Source: Paraburkholderia silvatlantica
GTDB taxonomy: Bacteria > Pseudomonadota > Gammaproteobacteria > Burkholderiales > Burkholderiaceae
Reading direction: 5' to 3'
DNA length: 64,000 nt
NCBI RefSeq assembly: GCF_003096715.1
Contig: NZ_QEOL01000021.1
Location: 1-64,000, forward strand
Below are positions 8,219-16,746 of this stretch, one piece after another. Made by a program: the position numbers and the translations under genes. Under the pieces are notes generated by a model that made no database searches, had not been told where the DNA came from, and was given only the letters and a program-made list of their open reading frames with translations. Position 1 is the first letter of the stretch; every line of letters starts with the position of its first letter.

Positions 8219-8234
8219 CGGCACGCGTCTTGCG
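8219..8234 (+). promoter_or_regulatory. sigma-54 (-24/-12) promoter of otsA
   Basis: CGGCACGCGTCTTGCG matches the consensus almost perfectly: GGCACG at -24 and TTGC at -12, with GG 8220-8221 and GC 8232-8233 ten bases apart. Transcription would start near 8245, giving a leader of about 43 bases before otsA. Confidence 0.8.
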
Positions 8235-8287
8235 TGCATACCTGAAGCATCATCTTCGGACCCAACGAAACAGGAGGTAGAGCCGCA

Positions 8288-9760
8288 ATGGGCAGACTGA
8301 TCGTGGTATCGAATCGCGTTGCGCCGACCCAGGAGGGCCGGCCCGCTGCGGGCGGGCTCGCAGTCGGCGTACTGGACGCGCTCAAGGAAACCGGCGGTGT
8401 GTGGTTCGGGTGGAGCGGCGAGACCGTCGCGCAGCCGTGCGCACCGGTCATCGAGCAGCAGGGCAGCGTCACCTACGCGACGGTGGGTCTCACCCGGCGT
8501 GACTATGACCAGTACTACAAGGGCTTCTCGAATACGACGCTCTGGCCGACGTTCCACTACCGCAACGACCTCGCGCGCTACGAGCGCCAGGAGTACGGCG
8601 GCTACCTGCGCGTGAACGTGTCGCTCGCGCGCCAGTTGCAGCCGCTCATCGAGCCCGACGACATCATCTGGGTGCACGACTATCACCTGATTCCGTTCGC
8701 GCGGTGCCTGCGCGATCTCGGGGTGAAGAACCCGATCGGCTTCTTCCTGCACATTCCGCTGCCGGTGCCCGAAGTCCTGCGCTCGGTGCCGCCCCACGAA
8801 GAACTCATGAAGTTCCTGTGCCACTACGACGTGGTCGGCTTCCAGACCGGCGCGGACCGCCAGGCCTTTCTCGACTACGTCGAGCGCGGCGGCCATGGCA
8901 CCGCAAGCGATGACGGCATGGTTCACGCATGGGACCGCTTCCTGAAGGTCGGCGCGTACCCGATCGGCATCTATCCGGACGCCATTGCCAAAGCCTCGTC
9001 GCAGTTCTCCGACCGCAAGGCCGTGCGCAGCCTGCGCGAAGCCATGCGCGGACGCAAGCTGATCATGAGCGTGGATCGGCTCGATTATTCGAAGGGGCTC
9101 GCCGAGCGCTTCCAGGCGTTCGAGCGCCTGTTGCAGAACGGGCCGGGCTGGCACGGCCGCGTCTCGCTCCTGCAGATCGCGCCGCCAACGCGCTCCGACG
9201 TGCAGACCTACCAGACGATCCGCCGCAATCTCGAAGGCGAGGCGGGCCGGATCAACGGCCGTTTCGCACAACTCGACTGGACGCCGATCCAGTACCTGAA
9301 CCGCAAGTACGAGCGCAACCTGCTGATGGCGCTGTTCCGCGAGGCGCAGGTGGGCTACGTTGCGCCGCTGCGCGACGGCATGAACCTCGTGGCGAAGGAA
9401 TACGTGGCCTCGCAGAATCCCGACGATCCCGGCGTGCTGGTGCTTTCGCAGTTCGCGGGCGCGGCCGAACAGATGCCGGGCGCGCTGGTCGTGAATCCGT
9501 ACGACCTGAACCAGACGGCCGAGGCGCTGGAGCGCGCGCTCTCGATGCCGCACGCCGAGCGCGTCTCACGCTACAACGACATGATGGCGTCGCTGCGCGA
9601 GAACAATCTTTCGGTGTGGCGCGATACGTTCCTCGCCGATCTGCGCAGCGTCGCGACGGCCGCTTCGGTCACGGCCAGGGCGCGCAACGCGGCGCCGGCG
9701 GCGAAAGCCTCCGTGCAAGCGAGCGCGCCGGAACAGGCACCGCGCGCAGCACGCGCCTAG
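8288..9760 (+). CDS. otsA: alpha,alpha-trehalose-phosphate synthase (UDP-forming)
   Basis: OtsA is a GT20 family enzyme that makes trehalose 6-phosphate from UDP-glucose and glucose 6-phosphate. The 490-residue protein begins LIVVSNRVAP and has the family blocks WVHDYHL, the phosphate-binding RLDYSKGL, and a DGMNLVAKEY block near the C-terminus that contacts the nucleotide sugar. The last 30 residues are an Ala-rich tail. The start is supported by AGGAGGT 9 bases upstream. No otsB phosphatase is next to it. The sigma-54 promoter at 8219 and the neighbouring activators imply regulated, probably stress-linked, trehalose synthesis. Two downstream hairpins end the transcript. Confidence 0.95.
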   Translation: MGRLIVVSNRVAPTQEGRPAAGGLAVGVLDALKETGGVWFGWSGETVAQPCAPVIEQQGSVTYATVGLTRRDYDQYYKGFSNTTLWPTFHYRNDLARYERQEYGGYLRVNVSLARQLQPLIEPDDIIWVHDYHLIPFARCLRDLGVKNPIGFFLHIPLPVPEVLRSVPPHEELMKFLCHYDVVGFQTGADRQAFLDYVERGGHGTASDDGMVHAWDRFLKVGAYPIGIYPDAIAKASSQFSDRKAVRSLREAMRGRKLIMSVDRLDYSKGLAERFQAFERLLQNGPGWHGRVSLLQIAPPTRSDVQTYQTIRRNLEGEAGRINGRFAQLDWTPIQYLNRKYERNLLMALFREAQVGYVAPLRDGMNLVAKEYVASQNPDDPGVLVLSQFAGAAEQMPGALVVNPYDLNQTAEALERALSMPHAERVSRYNDMMASLRENNLSVWRDTFLADLRSVATAASVTARARNAAPAAKASVQASAPEQAPRAARA

Positions 9761-9831
9761 CGAGGCATCAGTGAGGGGCGGCGTGCGTGCCGCCCTGACT
9801 GTCTAGCGCAGTCTCGACGCAAATGGATCCG

Positions 9832-9862
9832 CGCGGCGGCCTTTCGGGCCGCCGCGTTTTCT
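9832..9862 (+). terminator. rho-independent terminator after otsA
   Basis: A perfect 10-bp GC stem (CGCGGCGGCC / GGCCGCCGCG) with a five-base loop is followed by TTTTCTT. A second, T-less hairpin (GGGCGGC / GCCGCCC) lies at 9776-9795. Confidence 0.8.
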
Positions 9863-9887
9863 TGCGTCCGCGCTATCGACACGTTGA

Positions 9888-9917
9888 GATAAGCGGCGAT
9901 AAGCGGCGATAAGCGGC
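9888..9917. repeat. three tandem copies of a 10-bp unit
   Basis: GATAAGCGGC is repeated exactly three times head to tail between the otsA terminator and the next gene. It is a short tandem repeat of no evident function. Confidence 0.6.
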
Positions 9918-9928
9918 GCGGCGTGCGC

Positions 9929-10519
9929 TCAGACCCGCTGGCCGCTCGGCGCGGCGAACGGCATCGGCGCTCGGGTCGGATCGAAGTCGGCCCAGTGTCC
10001 GTCGTGCCATTGGCCTGAGGCGCACTCGATATCGGCGGCGCCGCCGTCGCGCAGCAACTGCGCGGCGAGGTCCTGATTCTCGTAGCAGACGTGCACCGAG
10101 AGCAGCACGCCGTCGCTGCGCGTCTCGCGATGCACCCTCTCGTGGTGCGCCGACATTGGCTGCGCAGCGGCTTTCGCCCCCACGCTCGCGCCGATGCGCG
10201 CCCCGATCCAGGCGCCCACGCCGGCTGCGATCACGACGGACGGCAGTGCAGCCGAGAACGCGCTGAAAATCACCACGCCCACTACGGCGCCCGCCACGGC
10301 TCCTGCGGTGACGTTGCGGGTGTGATGCGGGTGCGCCGCGGCGGCCGTGGGCGGTGCGCCCATGGCCGTCCCCTGAACGTTGTGGCGCGCATGCTGGCCG
10401 CGCGGATTGACAAAGAACAGGTTGACGTCTTCTTCGAGGAAGCCGCCCGCGTACAGCTTTTCGGCGGCGGCTTCGGCGGCGGGAAAGGTCGTGAACCGAC
10501 CAGCGACGATCAGTGACAT
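9929..10519 (-). CDS. glycine-rich stress-type protein with membrane-like hairpin
   Basis: This 196-residue protein begins with a short alpha/beta-like module (VAGRFTTFPAAEAAAEKLYAG). I recall this type from general-stress proteins of the YflT/DUF1269 kind. A hydrophobic glycine-zipper region follows (NVTAGAVAGAVVGVVIFSAF, then VVIAAGVGAWIGARIGASVG) that could insert in a membrane. The C-terminal domain (VLLSVHVCYENQDLAAQLLRD) resembles the same module again. I chose the ATG at 10519 because AAGGGGG lies just upstream. A start at 10594 would add 25 non-conserved-looking residues. Function is not assigned beyond this resemblance. Confidence 0.65.
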   Translation of the reverse strand: MSLIVAGRFTTFPAAEAAAEKLYAGGFLEEDVNLFFVNPRGQHARHNVQGTAMGAPPTAAAAHPHHTRNVTAGAVAGAVVGVVIFSAFSAALPSVVIAAGVGAWIGARIGASVGAKAAAQPMSAHHERVHRETRSDGVLLSVHVCYENQDLAAQLLRDGGAADIECASGQWHDGHWADFDPTRAPMPFAAPSGQRV

Positions 10520-10629
10520 GGGAAGCCCCCTTTGCCGGATTCGGCAGGTTGACTCGCCGGGCGCCGCCGCGAATGCGGCTCGCCCTGAATCCATGTTAGT
10601 GCCTGCGCGCGTGCAGGGTTAGGCCGCGC

Positions 10630-12036
10630 TTAGCCCGGCGTGCGCGCCGCGGGACCCGGCATCAGGCGCAGCAGGCTCACCACAGCCGCGGCGGCGGCGA
10701 AGGCCGTCGCCACGTAGAGGGCCGCGGTCGGCCCGTGTTGCGGTGCAATGCCGAAGATGAGCGCCACGAGCGCAGCGCCGAGCGTTTGCCCGGTGAGGCG
10801 CGCGGTGCCGAGCATGCCGCTTGCGCCGCCGCTGCGCTCGCGCGGCGCGGAGGAGAGGATCTGCCGGTTGTTGGGCGACTGGAACACGCCGAAGCCCATG
10901 CCGCACAAGGCCATGCGCCAGCCGATATCGAACGCCGCGGGATGTGCGCCGAGCGTGGCGAGCGAGAGCAGGCCGAGTGCGAAAAGCGCGAGTCCGATGC
11001 CGCCGAGCATACCCGCCGGATAGCGGTCGGAGAGCGCGCCCGAGAGCGGCGCGGCGCCGACGATGACGAGAGGCCAGGGCGTCATGAGGAGACCCGTGTC
11101 GACCTGCGAGAAACCGAAGGTCTCCTGCAGCATGAAGGGCAGCGCGACGAACGCGAGCATTTGCGCGCAGAACGAGCACACCGAGGTGCTGATCGACAGC
11201 GCGAACACGGGGTTGGCGAGCAGATCGACGGGCAGCAGCGGCGCGGCCTGCGTGAGCTGGCGGCGCACGAAGAACCAGCCGATCACGATTGCGAGCACGA
11301 ATTCGAGCGCGACGAGGCGATTGCTCTCGCCGTGGCCGAGACCGTCGACGGCAAAGATCAGGAGGCCGAACACAATGGCGTTGAGCACGGCGCTCACATA
11401 GTCGTAGGGTGCGGGGTGCCGCTCGTTCACGGGCAGCGCGCGCAGACCCAGCGCCAGCGCGGCGATGCCGATCGGCACGTTGATCGCAAAGAGCCAGGGC
11501 CACGTCGCGATGGCGAGCACGCCCGAGGCGAGCGTCGGGCCGACCGCCGAGGCGATCGCGACGACCATCGCGTTGATGGCGACGCCGCGGCCGAGCTGCG
11601 TGCGCGGATAGATCATGCGCACGAGCGCGGTGTTCACGCTCATGATCCCCGCGCCGCCTAGGCCCTGCACCATGCGTGCGAACGCGAGTTCGGGCAGCGT
11701 GCTCGCCAGCGCGCAGCCGAGCGACGCGACGGTGAACAGCACCATGCCGGCCAGATAGACGCGCTTGTAGCCGATGCGGTCGCCGAGCGAGGCGAGCGGC
11801 AGGAGCGAGATGGTCACCGAAAGCTGATACGCATTGACGATCCAGATCGAGCTTGCCGCGCTCGCACGAAGGTGCCGCGCGATGGTCGGCAACGCGACAT
11901 TGGCGATCGCGCCGTCGAGCACGGCGAGCGTGATGCCGAGCGCGACCACGAGGATCGCGTAGTAACGCTGCGGGAAGGGCAGGCCGGTTTCGATGTCGGC
12001 GGGGGAAGCGGCGGAGAGTTCGGAAAGCGTGGGCAT
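10630..12036 (-). CDS. MFS efflux transporter, DHA2 (EmrB/QacA-like) type
   Basis: This is a proton-driven drug or metabolite exporter of the inner membrane. The 468-residue protein has about 14 hydrophobic helices. It has the family signature LDGAIANVALPTIA in helix 1, motif A-like GDRIGYKRVYLAG between helices 2 and 3, and motif C-like AVGPTLASGVLAIA around helix 5. The ATG at 12036 is preferred. A GTG at 12063 would add nine residues, and neither start has a good ribosome site. The gene stands alone, with the PEBP gene upstream on the same strand. The substrate cannot be read from the sequence. Confidence 0.88.
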   Translation of the reverse strand: MPTLSELSAASPADIETGLPFPQRYYAILVVALGITLAVLDGAIANVALPTIARHLRASAASSIWIVNAYQLSVTISLLPLASLGDRIGYKRVYLAGMVLFTVASLGCALASTLPELAFARMVQGLGGAGIMSVNTALVRMIYPRTQLGRGVAINAMVVAIASAVGPTLASGVLAIATWPWLFAINVPIGIAALALGLRALPVNERHPAPYDYVSAVLNAIVFGLLIFAVDGLGHGESNRLVALEFVLAIVIGWFFVRRQLTQAAPLLPVDLLANPVFALSISTSVCSFCAQMLAFVALPFMLQETFGFSQVDTGLLMTPWPLVIVGAAPLSGALSDRYPAGMLGGIGLALFALGLLSLATLGAHPAAFDIGWRMALCGMGFGVFQSPNNRQILSSAPRERSGGASGMLGTARLTGQTLGAALVALIFGIAPQHGPTAALYVATAFAAAAAVVSLLRLMPGPAARTPG

Positions 12037-12097
12037 CGACGGGAGAGACGGCGCGCGATGCACGTGCGCCGCCGGCTGGAGTGGGTTTTCTGGTGGT

Positions 12098-12601
12098 TTA
12101 TTTCAGTTCATAAAGCCCGACGTAGGTGGTCGAATCCACCTCGTTCAGATGTGCCATGAAGCGCGCCACCGCGTTCGTCGTTTCCGGCGTGACGGGCAGT
12201 TGCGCCGCCTTGAGCGCATGCACGCGGAAGATGTAGCGATGGGGTTTGTCGCCGCGCGGGGGCGCCGCGCCGCCGAAACCGACCGTGCCGTAGTCGTTGC
12301 GCACCTGCACCGCGCCCTGCGGGAGCAGGCTGCCGTCGGCCTTGCCGGCGTTGCGCGCGAGCGAGCGCACGTCGGGCGGAATGTTCACCACGACCCAGTG
12401 CCAGAAGCCGCTGCCCGTGGGCGCGTCCGGATCGTAGACGGTGAGCGCGAAGCTTTGCGTGTCGGCGGGCGGCCCGTCCCACTGCAGCGCGGGCGAGACA
12501 TTGTCGCCGTCGACACCGAAGGCCCGGTCGTCGAACTCCTGCGCCTTCGGCATGAAACCGTTGCTGGGAAAGTCATCGGACCAAAGTCGGAAATCAGCCA
12601 T
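12098..12601 (-). CDS. YbhB/YbcL family Raf-kinase-inhibitor-like protein (PEBP)
   Basis: This 167-residue PEBP-fold protein is soluble. The family motifs are visible: the ligand-pocket stretch DPDAPTGSGFWHWVVVNIP and the GPAPPRG.HRY-type block, here GGAAPPRGDKPHRYIFRVHAL. Bacterial members bind small anionic ligands, and their physiological role is mostly unknown. I chose the start at 12601 because AAGGAGA sits 7 bases upstream. It precedes the MFS gene on the same strand with about 60 bases between, so the two may be cotranscribed. Confidence 0.9.
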   Translation of the reverse strand: MADFRLWSDDFPSNGFMPKAQEFDDRAFGVDGDNVSPALQWDGPPADTQSFALTVYDPDAPTGSGFWHWVVVNIPPDVRSLARNAGKADGSLLPQGAVQVRNDYGTVGFGGAAPPRGDKPHRYIFRVHALKAAQLPVTPETTNAVARFMAHLNEVDSTTYVGLYELK

Positions 12602-12787
12602 CGGGTGTCTCCTTCGCTTGGGGTCGTTGGATGGTTGCGCCAGCACGATTGACGCGTGAAGATGGGTGCGCAGCCGCTCGATCGAGTTTATCACTGCGGG
12701 CTGCTCAGGCAGGGCCAGCTTCGCAGCGTGACATGCGCCGCGCATCGGCTGATTGACGCACGTCGTGCGATGCCTCGCGAGTGCGCG

Positions 12788-13237
12788 TTACGAGCGCGCC
12801 TCGAACCACGCCGACGGCTCGTCTTCGAGCCACGCGGCAAGCCGCTCGACGACCGCCTGCGGATCGTGCTGCGGGCCACGCAGCGCGCATTCCCAGACCA
12901 CCGCCACGCGCCAGCCCTGGGCTGCGAGCGCGGCGAGTGCCCTGGCATCGTTCAGACGGTTGCGCGCGATCTTCTCGCGCCAGAACTCGGCGCGCGTTTG
13001 CGGCCATTTGAAGAGCGCGCAGTTGTGGCCGTGCCAGAAGCAGCCGTGCACGAACACCACGGCGCGCCGGCGCGGCAGCACGATGTCGGGCCGGCCGGGC
13101 AGCTCGCGTACGTTCAGCCGAAAGCGGAAGCCGCGCCGGTGCAGCAGACTGCGGATCAGCTTTTCCGGCTTCGTGTTGCGTCCGCGTATGCCGGACATCA
13201 TCCGGCTGCGGGTCGCGGTATCGACGACGTCGACCAT
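12788..13237 (-). CDS. vsr: very short patch repair endonuclease Vsr
   Basis: Vsr nicks 5' of the T in T:G mismatches that arise when Dcm-made 5-methylcytosine deaminates. The 149-residue protein has every hallmark: the start VDTATRSRMMSGI, catalytic Asp51 in LPGRPDIV, the zinc/metal block FVHGCFWHGHNC, EFWREKI and WRVAVVWECALRG. The length is normal for the family. The gene follows the cytosine methyltransferase by 40 bases on the same strand, which is the usual dcm-vsr order. The ATG at 13237 matches the family N-terminus. Longer in-frame extensions lie within the end of the methyltransferase gene. Confidence 0.95.
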   Translation of the reverse strand: MVDVVDTATRSRMMSGIRGRNTKPEKLIRSLLHRRGFRFRLNVRELPGRPDIVLPRRRAVVFVHGCFWHGHNCALFKWPQTRAEFWREKIARNRLNDARALAALAAQGWRVAVVWECALRGPQHDPQAVVERLAAWLEDEPSAWFEARS

Positions 13238-13277
13238 CGTCTGTCGCCTCGCTTCGGTTGGCTGCGGCGCGCGCCGG

Positions 13278-14642
13278 TCAGCGGTCTCCCGCCGTGGCCG
13301 TTGCCGCAGCCGTGGCGCGCGCGGTGCGCGACGTGCGTGCCGTACGCGTGGGGCGCATTGCGTGCGTTGTGTGCGCAACCGGGGGAACCGTCGTCGCGTC
13401 CGCACGGGGCGCTGCGTGCCGTGCGGCCAGCAACGCATCGAGATGCGGCATCATCGTGCGCGCGACTTCGCGCATCACCGGCATCACCACGCTGTTGCCG
13501 AACTGGCGGTACGCCTGGGTGTCGCTCACCGGAATGCGGAAGGTGTCGGGCAGGCCCATCAACCGCGCGCACTCGCGCGGCGTGAGGCGGCGCGGGCGCA
13601 ATCCTTCGCCTTGATAGACGAGGATCTCCGAGCCGTCCTTGTGATAGCGCGCAGAAAGCGTGCGCGTGACGCTGTCGGCAAACGCGAGGCCGTAGCCGAA
13701 GCCGTTGCCGGCCGCGCGGTGCTTCTCGGCGTACTGCTGCAGATAGGCCCAGAGCCCCGGCGTGAGCGTGTACTTCGGCTGCACGCGGCGCGCGCCGTGA
13801 TCGAAGAAGCGCTCGCCGTCCCAGGGCAGCAGCGGCTCGCAGCCGTCGGTGCGGTGCAGGATCGAGGCGAGCCGCGGGCCATCTTCGGGCAGTGCGAGCG
13901 TGTCCCATGAGAACGCCGCCGGCTCGCGAAAACCGACGATGATGATGCGTTCGCGATGCTGCGGCGTGAAATGGCGTCCGTCGATCACGCGATAGTGGAC
14001 GTCATAGCCAAGCTCGTCGCGCAGCACCTGGAGGATCACGTCGAACGTGCGGCCGCGGTCGTGCGAGACCAGGTTCTTCACGTTCTCGAGCAGGAACGCG
14101 GCGGGCCGCTTCTCGGCGATGATGCGCGCGACATCGAAGAACAGCGTGCCCTGCGTGGTGCAGGCAAAGCCGTGCGGACGCCCAAGCGCGTTCTTCTTGC
14201 TCACGCCGGCGATCGAGAACGGCTGGCACGGAAAGCCCGCGAGCAGGACGTCGTGATCGGGTACGTCGGCGGCCGCCACGGCCGTAATGTCGCCGATGAA
14301 CGGATGATCCTCGCCGTAGTTTTCCAGATAGGTCTTGCGCGAGAACGGATTCCACTCGCTCGTGAAGACGCACTCGCCGCCGTGTGCCTCGAAACCCTTG
14401 CGGATGCCGCCAATGCCGGCGAACAGGTCGACGAAGCGAAAGCGCGCCGGTGCGCCATTGGCGTGAGCGACGCCTTGCAGCAGCTCGCGCAGCGCGGCTT
14501 CGAGCATGGCGGGGCAGGGCGTTTCGCCCTTTTCCCAGCGCCGCACGGTCTTCACGTCGCGGCCGACGTGGGTGGCGATCTGCTGTTGCGTGAAACGCTT
14601 ACGTGCCTGCTGGAGCAGGTCTCTCGGTTCGGCCGTGTGCAC
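13278..14642 (-). CDS. dcm: DNA (cytosine-5-)-methyltransferase, Dcm-like
   Basis: This enzyme methylates C5 of cytosine in a short DNA target. The 454-residue protein starts with a small helix-turn-helix (FTQQQIATHVGRDVKTVRRWE, split at residues about 17-37), as E. coli Dcm does. The catalytic motifs follow: I (FVDLFAGIGGIRKGFE), IV (GFPCQPFS, Cys139), VI (ENVKNL), VIII (QHRERIIIVGF), IX (RRLTPRECARLMGLP) and X (QFGNSVVMP). The last 45 residues are a Thr/Ala/Arg-rich tail. It starts with GTG at 14642 behind GAGGA. The coupled vsr gene fits a CCWGG-type Dcm, but specificity is inference. No restriction endonuclease is adjacent. Confidence 0.93.
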   Translation of the reverse strand: MHTAEPRDLLQQARKRFTQQQIATHVGRDVKTVRRWEKGETPCPAMLEAALRELLQGVAHANGAPARFRFVDLFAGIGGIRKGFEAHGGECVFTSEWNPFSRKTYLENYGEDHPFIGDITAVAAADVPDHDVLLAGFPCQPFSIAGVSKKNALGRPHGFACTTQGTLFFDVARIIAEKRPAAFLLENVKNLVSHDRGRTFDVILQVLRDELGYDVHYRVIDGRHFTPQHRERIIIVGFREPAAFSWDTLALPEDGPRLASILHRTDGCEPLLPWDGERFFDHGARRVQPKYTLTPGLWAYLQQYAEKHRAAGNGFGYGLAFADSVTRTLSARYHKDGSEILVYQGEGLRPRRLTPRECARLMGLPDTFRIPVSDTQAYRQFGNSVVMPVMREVARTMMPHLDALLAARHAAPRADATTVPPVAHTTHAMRPTRTARTSRTARATAAATATAGDR

Positions 14643-14782
14643 GGAGTCCTCGTTAGGGTATTTTTGCGGACATTATGACCGATGGTCGACCCGTGGCACC
14701 AGGAATTCCCGATGTGCGTGCGCGAGACGTGCGCCGCGCAGGCGTATGCCTGGCGCGTGCGAGCGTTGAATTCTGGAAGACG

Positions 14783-15082
14783 TCAGGAGTGTTGCGGACC
14801 GGCGTTGGCCTGTTTCGCCAGGGCTGCGGAGGCCGAGGCGACGTTCAGTTCGTGCAGGTCGAGGATGAGCAGCAGGCTGTCGATTTCACACAGCTGGCCC
14901 TTGTTCACGTGACCGGTGTCGAGCAGACGGTGCAGGCGCTGGCGCCAGTAGTTCGCGGGGAGAATCGGCCCGCCGAAGTCGCCGGCGAGCGACAGCGGCA
15001 TGACGCGGCGAATGTGCGCGATATCCTGGTCGATGAGGGTCGACATCATATGACCGGCGGGGAGGGGACGCATGGAGTCCAT
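14783..15082 (-). CDS. small conserved-looking protein of unknown function
   Basis: This product of up to 99 residues is largely helical and amphipathic (DIAHIRRVMPLSLAGDFGG, YWRQRLHRLLDTGHVNKGQL, EIDSLLLILDLHELN). There are no membrane or metal motifs. Three in-frame ATGs are possible: 15082, with AAAGG upstream, then 15073, and 15046 (MMSTLIDQD). I keep the first because of its ribosome site. An AT-rich stretch (15100-15145) just upstream could hold the promoter. I do not recognise a named family. Confidence 0.6.
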   Translation of the reverse strand: MDSMRPLPAGHMMSTLIDQDIAHIRRVMPLSLAGDFGGPILPANYWRQRLHRLLDTGHVNKGQLCEIDSLLLILDLHELNVASASAALAKQANAGPQHS

Positions 15083-15163
15083 GAAGGCCTTTACGGCACT
15101 ATTTTTCCATTCTTTAGGGATATTTAATCCGGTATTTACCCTATATGGCCGGCCAGATTCCGC

Positions 15164-15436
15164 TTATTCGGCAGCCGGCGGCGTCGCGCCTTGCGCCTGG
15201 GCCGCGCTTTCGAAGAAACGCCGCGTCGCTTCGAACGAGTTCAGCATCTGCTCGGGCCAGGGCGTTTGCAGCATCACGGCCTGGTGGTTCTCGAACGCCG
15301 CGCCCAGTTGGCGGGCGAGTTCTGGCGAATTGAGGTGGCGCAGCAGCACGCTCACGGCGATGGCGGTGGCCTGACTGGCTCCCGCCGTCTGCAGTTCGGA
15401 GGCGGTGAGGGCGGCGACTTGCTTGTTGATGTCCAT
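15164..15436 (-). CDS. small helical protein of unknown function
   Basis: This 90-residue product starts MDINKQVAALTASELQTAGAS, with CAGG 7 bases before the ATG at 15436. The sequence is Ala/Gln/Glu-rich and predicted helical throughout (VSVLLRHLNSPELARQLGAAF, EQMLNSFEATRRFFESAAQ). That gives a faint resemblance to phasin-type helical proteins, but not enough to name it. It lies immediately outside the left repeat of the integrated element. Confidence 0.5.
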   Translation of the reverse strand: MDINKQVAALTASELQTAGASQATAIAVSVLLRHLNSPELARQLGAAFENHQAVMLQTPWPEQMLNSFEATRRFFESAAQAQGATPPAAE

Positions 15437-15540
15437 GGAAAACCTGCTCGGGAAAGAGAGTGCGCGAGTGCGCGAAAGAGACGGGACGGAGATCTGCGAA
15501 CCGGTTGTGACCTTCGCGGCCCGGCCTGCACGGTCGGGCG

Positions 15541-15562
15541 GCTGGTCCCCTTGGGAGGAATC
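15541..15562 (+). repeat. candidate left attachment site (att), tRNA-Arg 3'-end copy
   Basis: These 22 bases match 18729-18750 at 20 positions. The mismatches are at the 11th base (T for C) and 15th base (G for C). The right-hand copy covers the 3' end, CCA and T-arm of tRNA-Arg(CCT), the usual target of tyrosine integrases. Confidence 0.65.
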
Positions 15563-15727
15563 TTCCTGCCAAACTGAGAATGATATCAAACTAACTCAAA
15601 TTCCGATAAAGTCAATATAGACAAGGGTTTTGGCTGGATCTGTGTGACTGTGCCTCGTCACAACCCAGCCCAAAATTCGCCAGAATTCCGCTATGCTTTA
15701 CGCCAAATTTACGCCAGGGCGGGGAGC

Positions 15728-16738
15728 ATGGCAGCATACAGAAAGCGGGGCAGCACGTGGCGAGCCGAGGTCGCCAAGGGCGGTATCCGCGAATCGAAAA
15801 CGTTCGACACGAAGGCCGAGGCTGTTACCTGGGCGACCCAGCTCGAGGCGGAAATCGATGCCGGTCGACGTCGATCTTATTCCAAGGTCCAAAAGACGCT
15901 CGCCGACGCTTTCGACGAGTACCTCGAAAAGGTATCGCCGGGCAAGGGCAAGCACGAGTGGAACAAGACGCGTCTCGAATTCTTCCGTGAGGAGCTCGAG
16001 TTCGTCGGTGCGCTCATCCGCAAGGTGCGCCCCGAGGACATCTCTGCTTGGCGCGACAAGCGCCTGAAGATAGTCAAGGCCTCCACGGTGAACCGCGATC
16101 TTAACCTGCTGTCGGCCGTCTTTCAGTCGGCGCAGGAGGAATGGAAGTGGATCCACGCGAATCCAGTGCGCGAGGTGAAGCGGCCCGAGGATCCGCCGCC
16201 GCGCCGGCGCCGCGTGAGCGACGAGGAGGCGCGGGTGATGGCCCGCGCGCTCGGCCTCACTGATGAAGGCGACGTTGCCACGATCCAGCAGTACACGGCG
16301 ATCGCGTTCCTGATCGCGATCGAGACGGGCATGCGTCAGGGCGAAATCGTTGGCCTGATCTGGTCAAACGTGCATCTGGCGAACCGGTATGTGCATCTAC
16401 CGAAGACGAAGAACGGCGACGCGCGCGACGTGCCACTGTCGACGCGGGCGGTTGCACTGTTCGAGCGGCTACCGAAGGTGGCGGGAGAAGCGCGGTGTTT
16501 CCCGGTATCGCAGGGCAGCGTGGATGCGTTGTGGCGCAAGGTGCGCGCGAAGGTGGTGAAGGAACGGCCTGAATTCGCGGACCTGAATTTTCACGATTCG
16601 CGGCATGAGGCAACGACGCGGCTGGCGCGCCGGTTGAACGTGCTGGCCCTCGCCCGCATGATCGGGCATCGGAATATCCAGTCGTTGATGATCTATTACG
16701 ACGAGACGGCTGCCGAATTGGCTGCTCGCCTCGACTGA
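15728..16738 (+). CDS. tyrosine-type site-specific integrase
   Basis: This recombinase integrates or excises the surrounding element. The 336-residue protein has an N-terminal Arm-binding-like start (MAAYRKRGSTWRAEVAKGG), a SAM-like core-binding domain (about 55-150) and the catalytic domain. The catalytic residues are in place: Arg in TGMRQGE, a Lys in LPKTKNGDARDVPL, HxxR in HDSRHEA, His in IGHRN and nucleophile Tyr in SLMIYYDET. I chose the ATG at 15728 because it begins the family-like N-terminus. The frame stays open upstream to 15644. The gene starts about 165 bases inside the candidate left att repeat and reads toward the tRNA. Confidence 0.92.
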   Translation: MAAYRKRGSTWRAEVAKGGIRESKTFDTKAEAVTWATQLEAEIDAGRRRSYSKVQKTLADAFDEYLEKVSPGKGKHEWNKTRLEFFREELEFVGALIRKVRPEDISAWRDKRLKIVKASTVNRDLNLLSAVFQSAQEEWKWIHANPVREVKRPEDPPPRRRRVSDEEARVMARALGLTDEGDVATIQQYTAIAFLIAIETGMRQGEIVGLIWSNVHLANRYVHLPKTKNGDARDVPLSTRAVALFERLPKVAGEARCFPVSQGSVDALWRKVRAKVVKERPEFADLNFHDSRHEATTRLARRLNVLALARMIGHRNIQSLMIYYDETAAELAARLD

Positions 16739-16746
16739 AATCTGCG

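Noticed and set aside
9776..9795. GGGCGGC/GCCGCCC hairpin after otsA as a terminator
   Set aside because: No T-run follows. The stronger candidate with TTTTCTT lies 40 bases further on.
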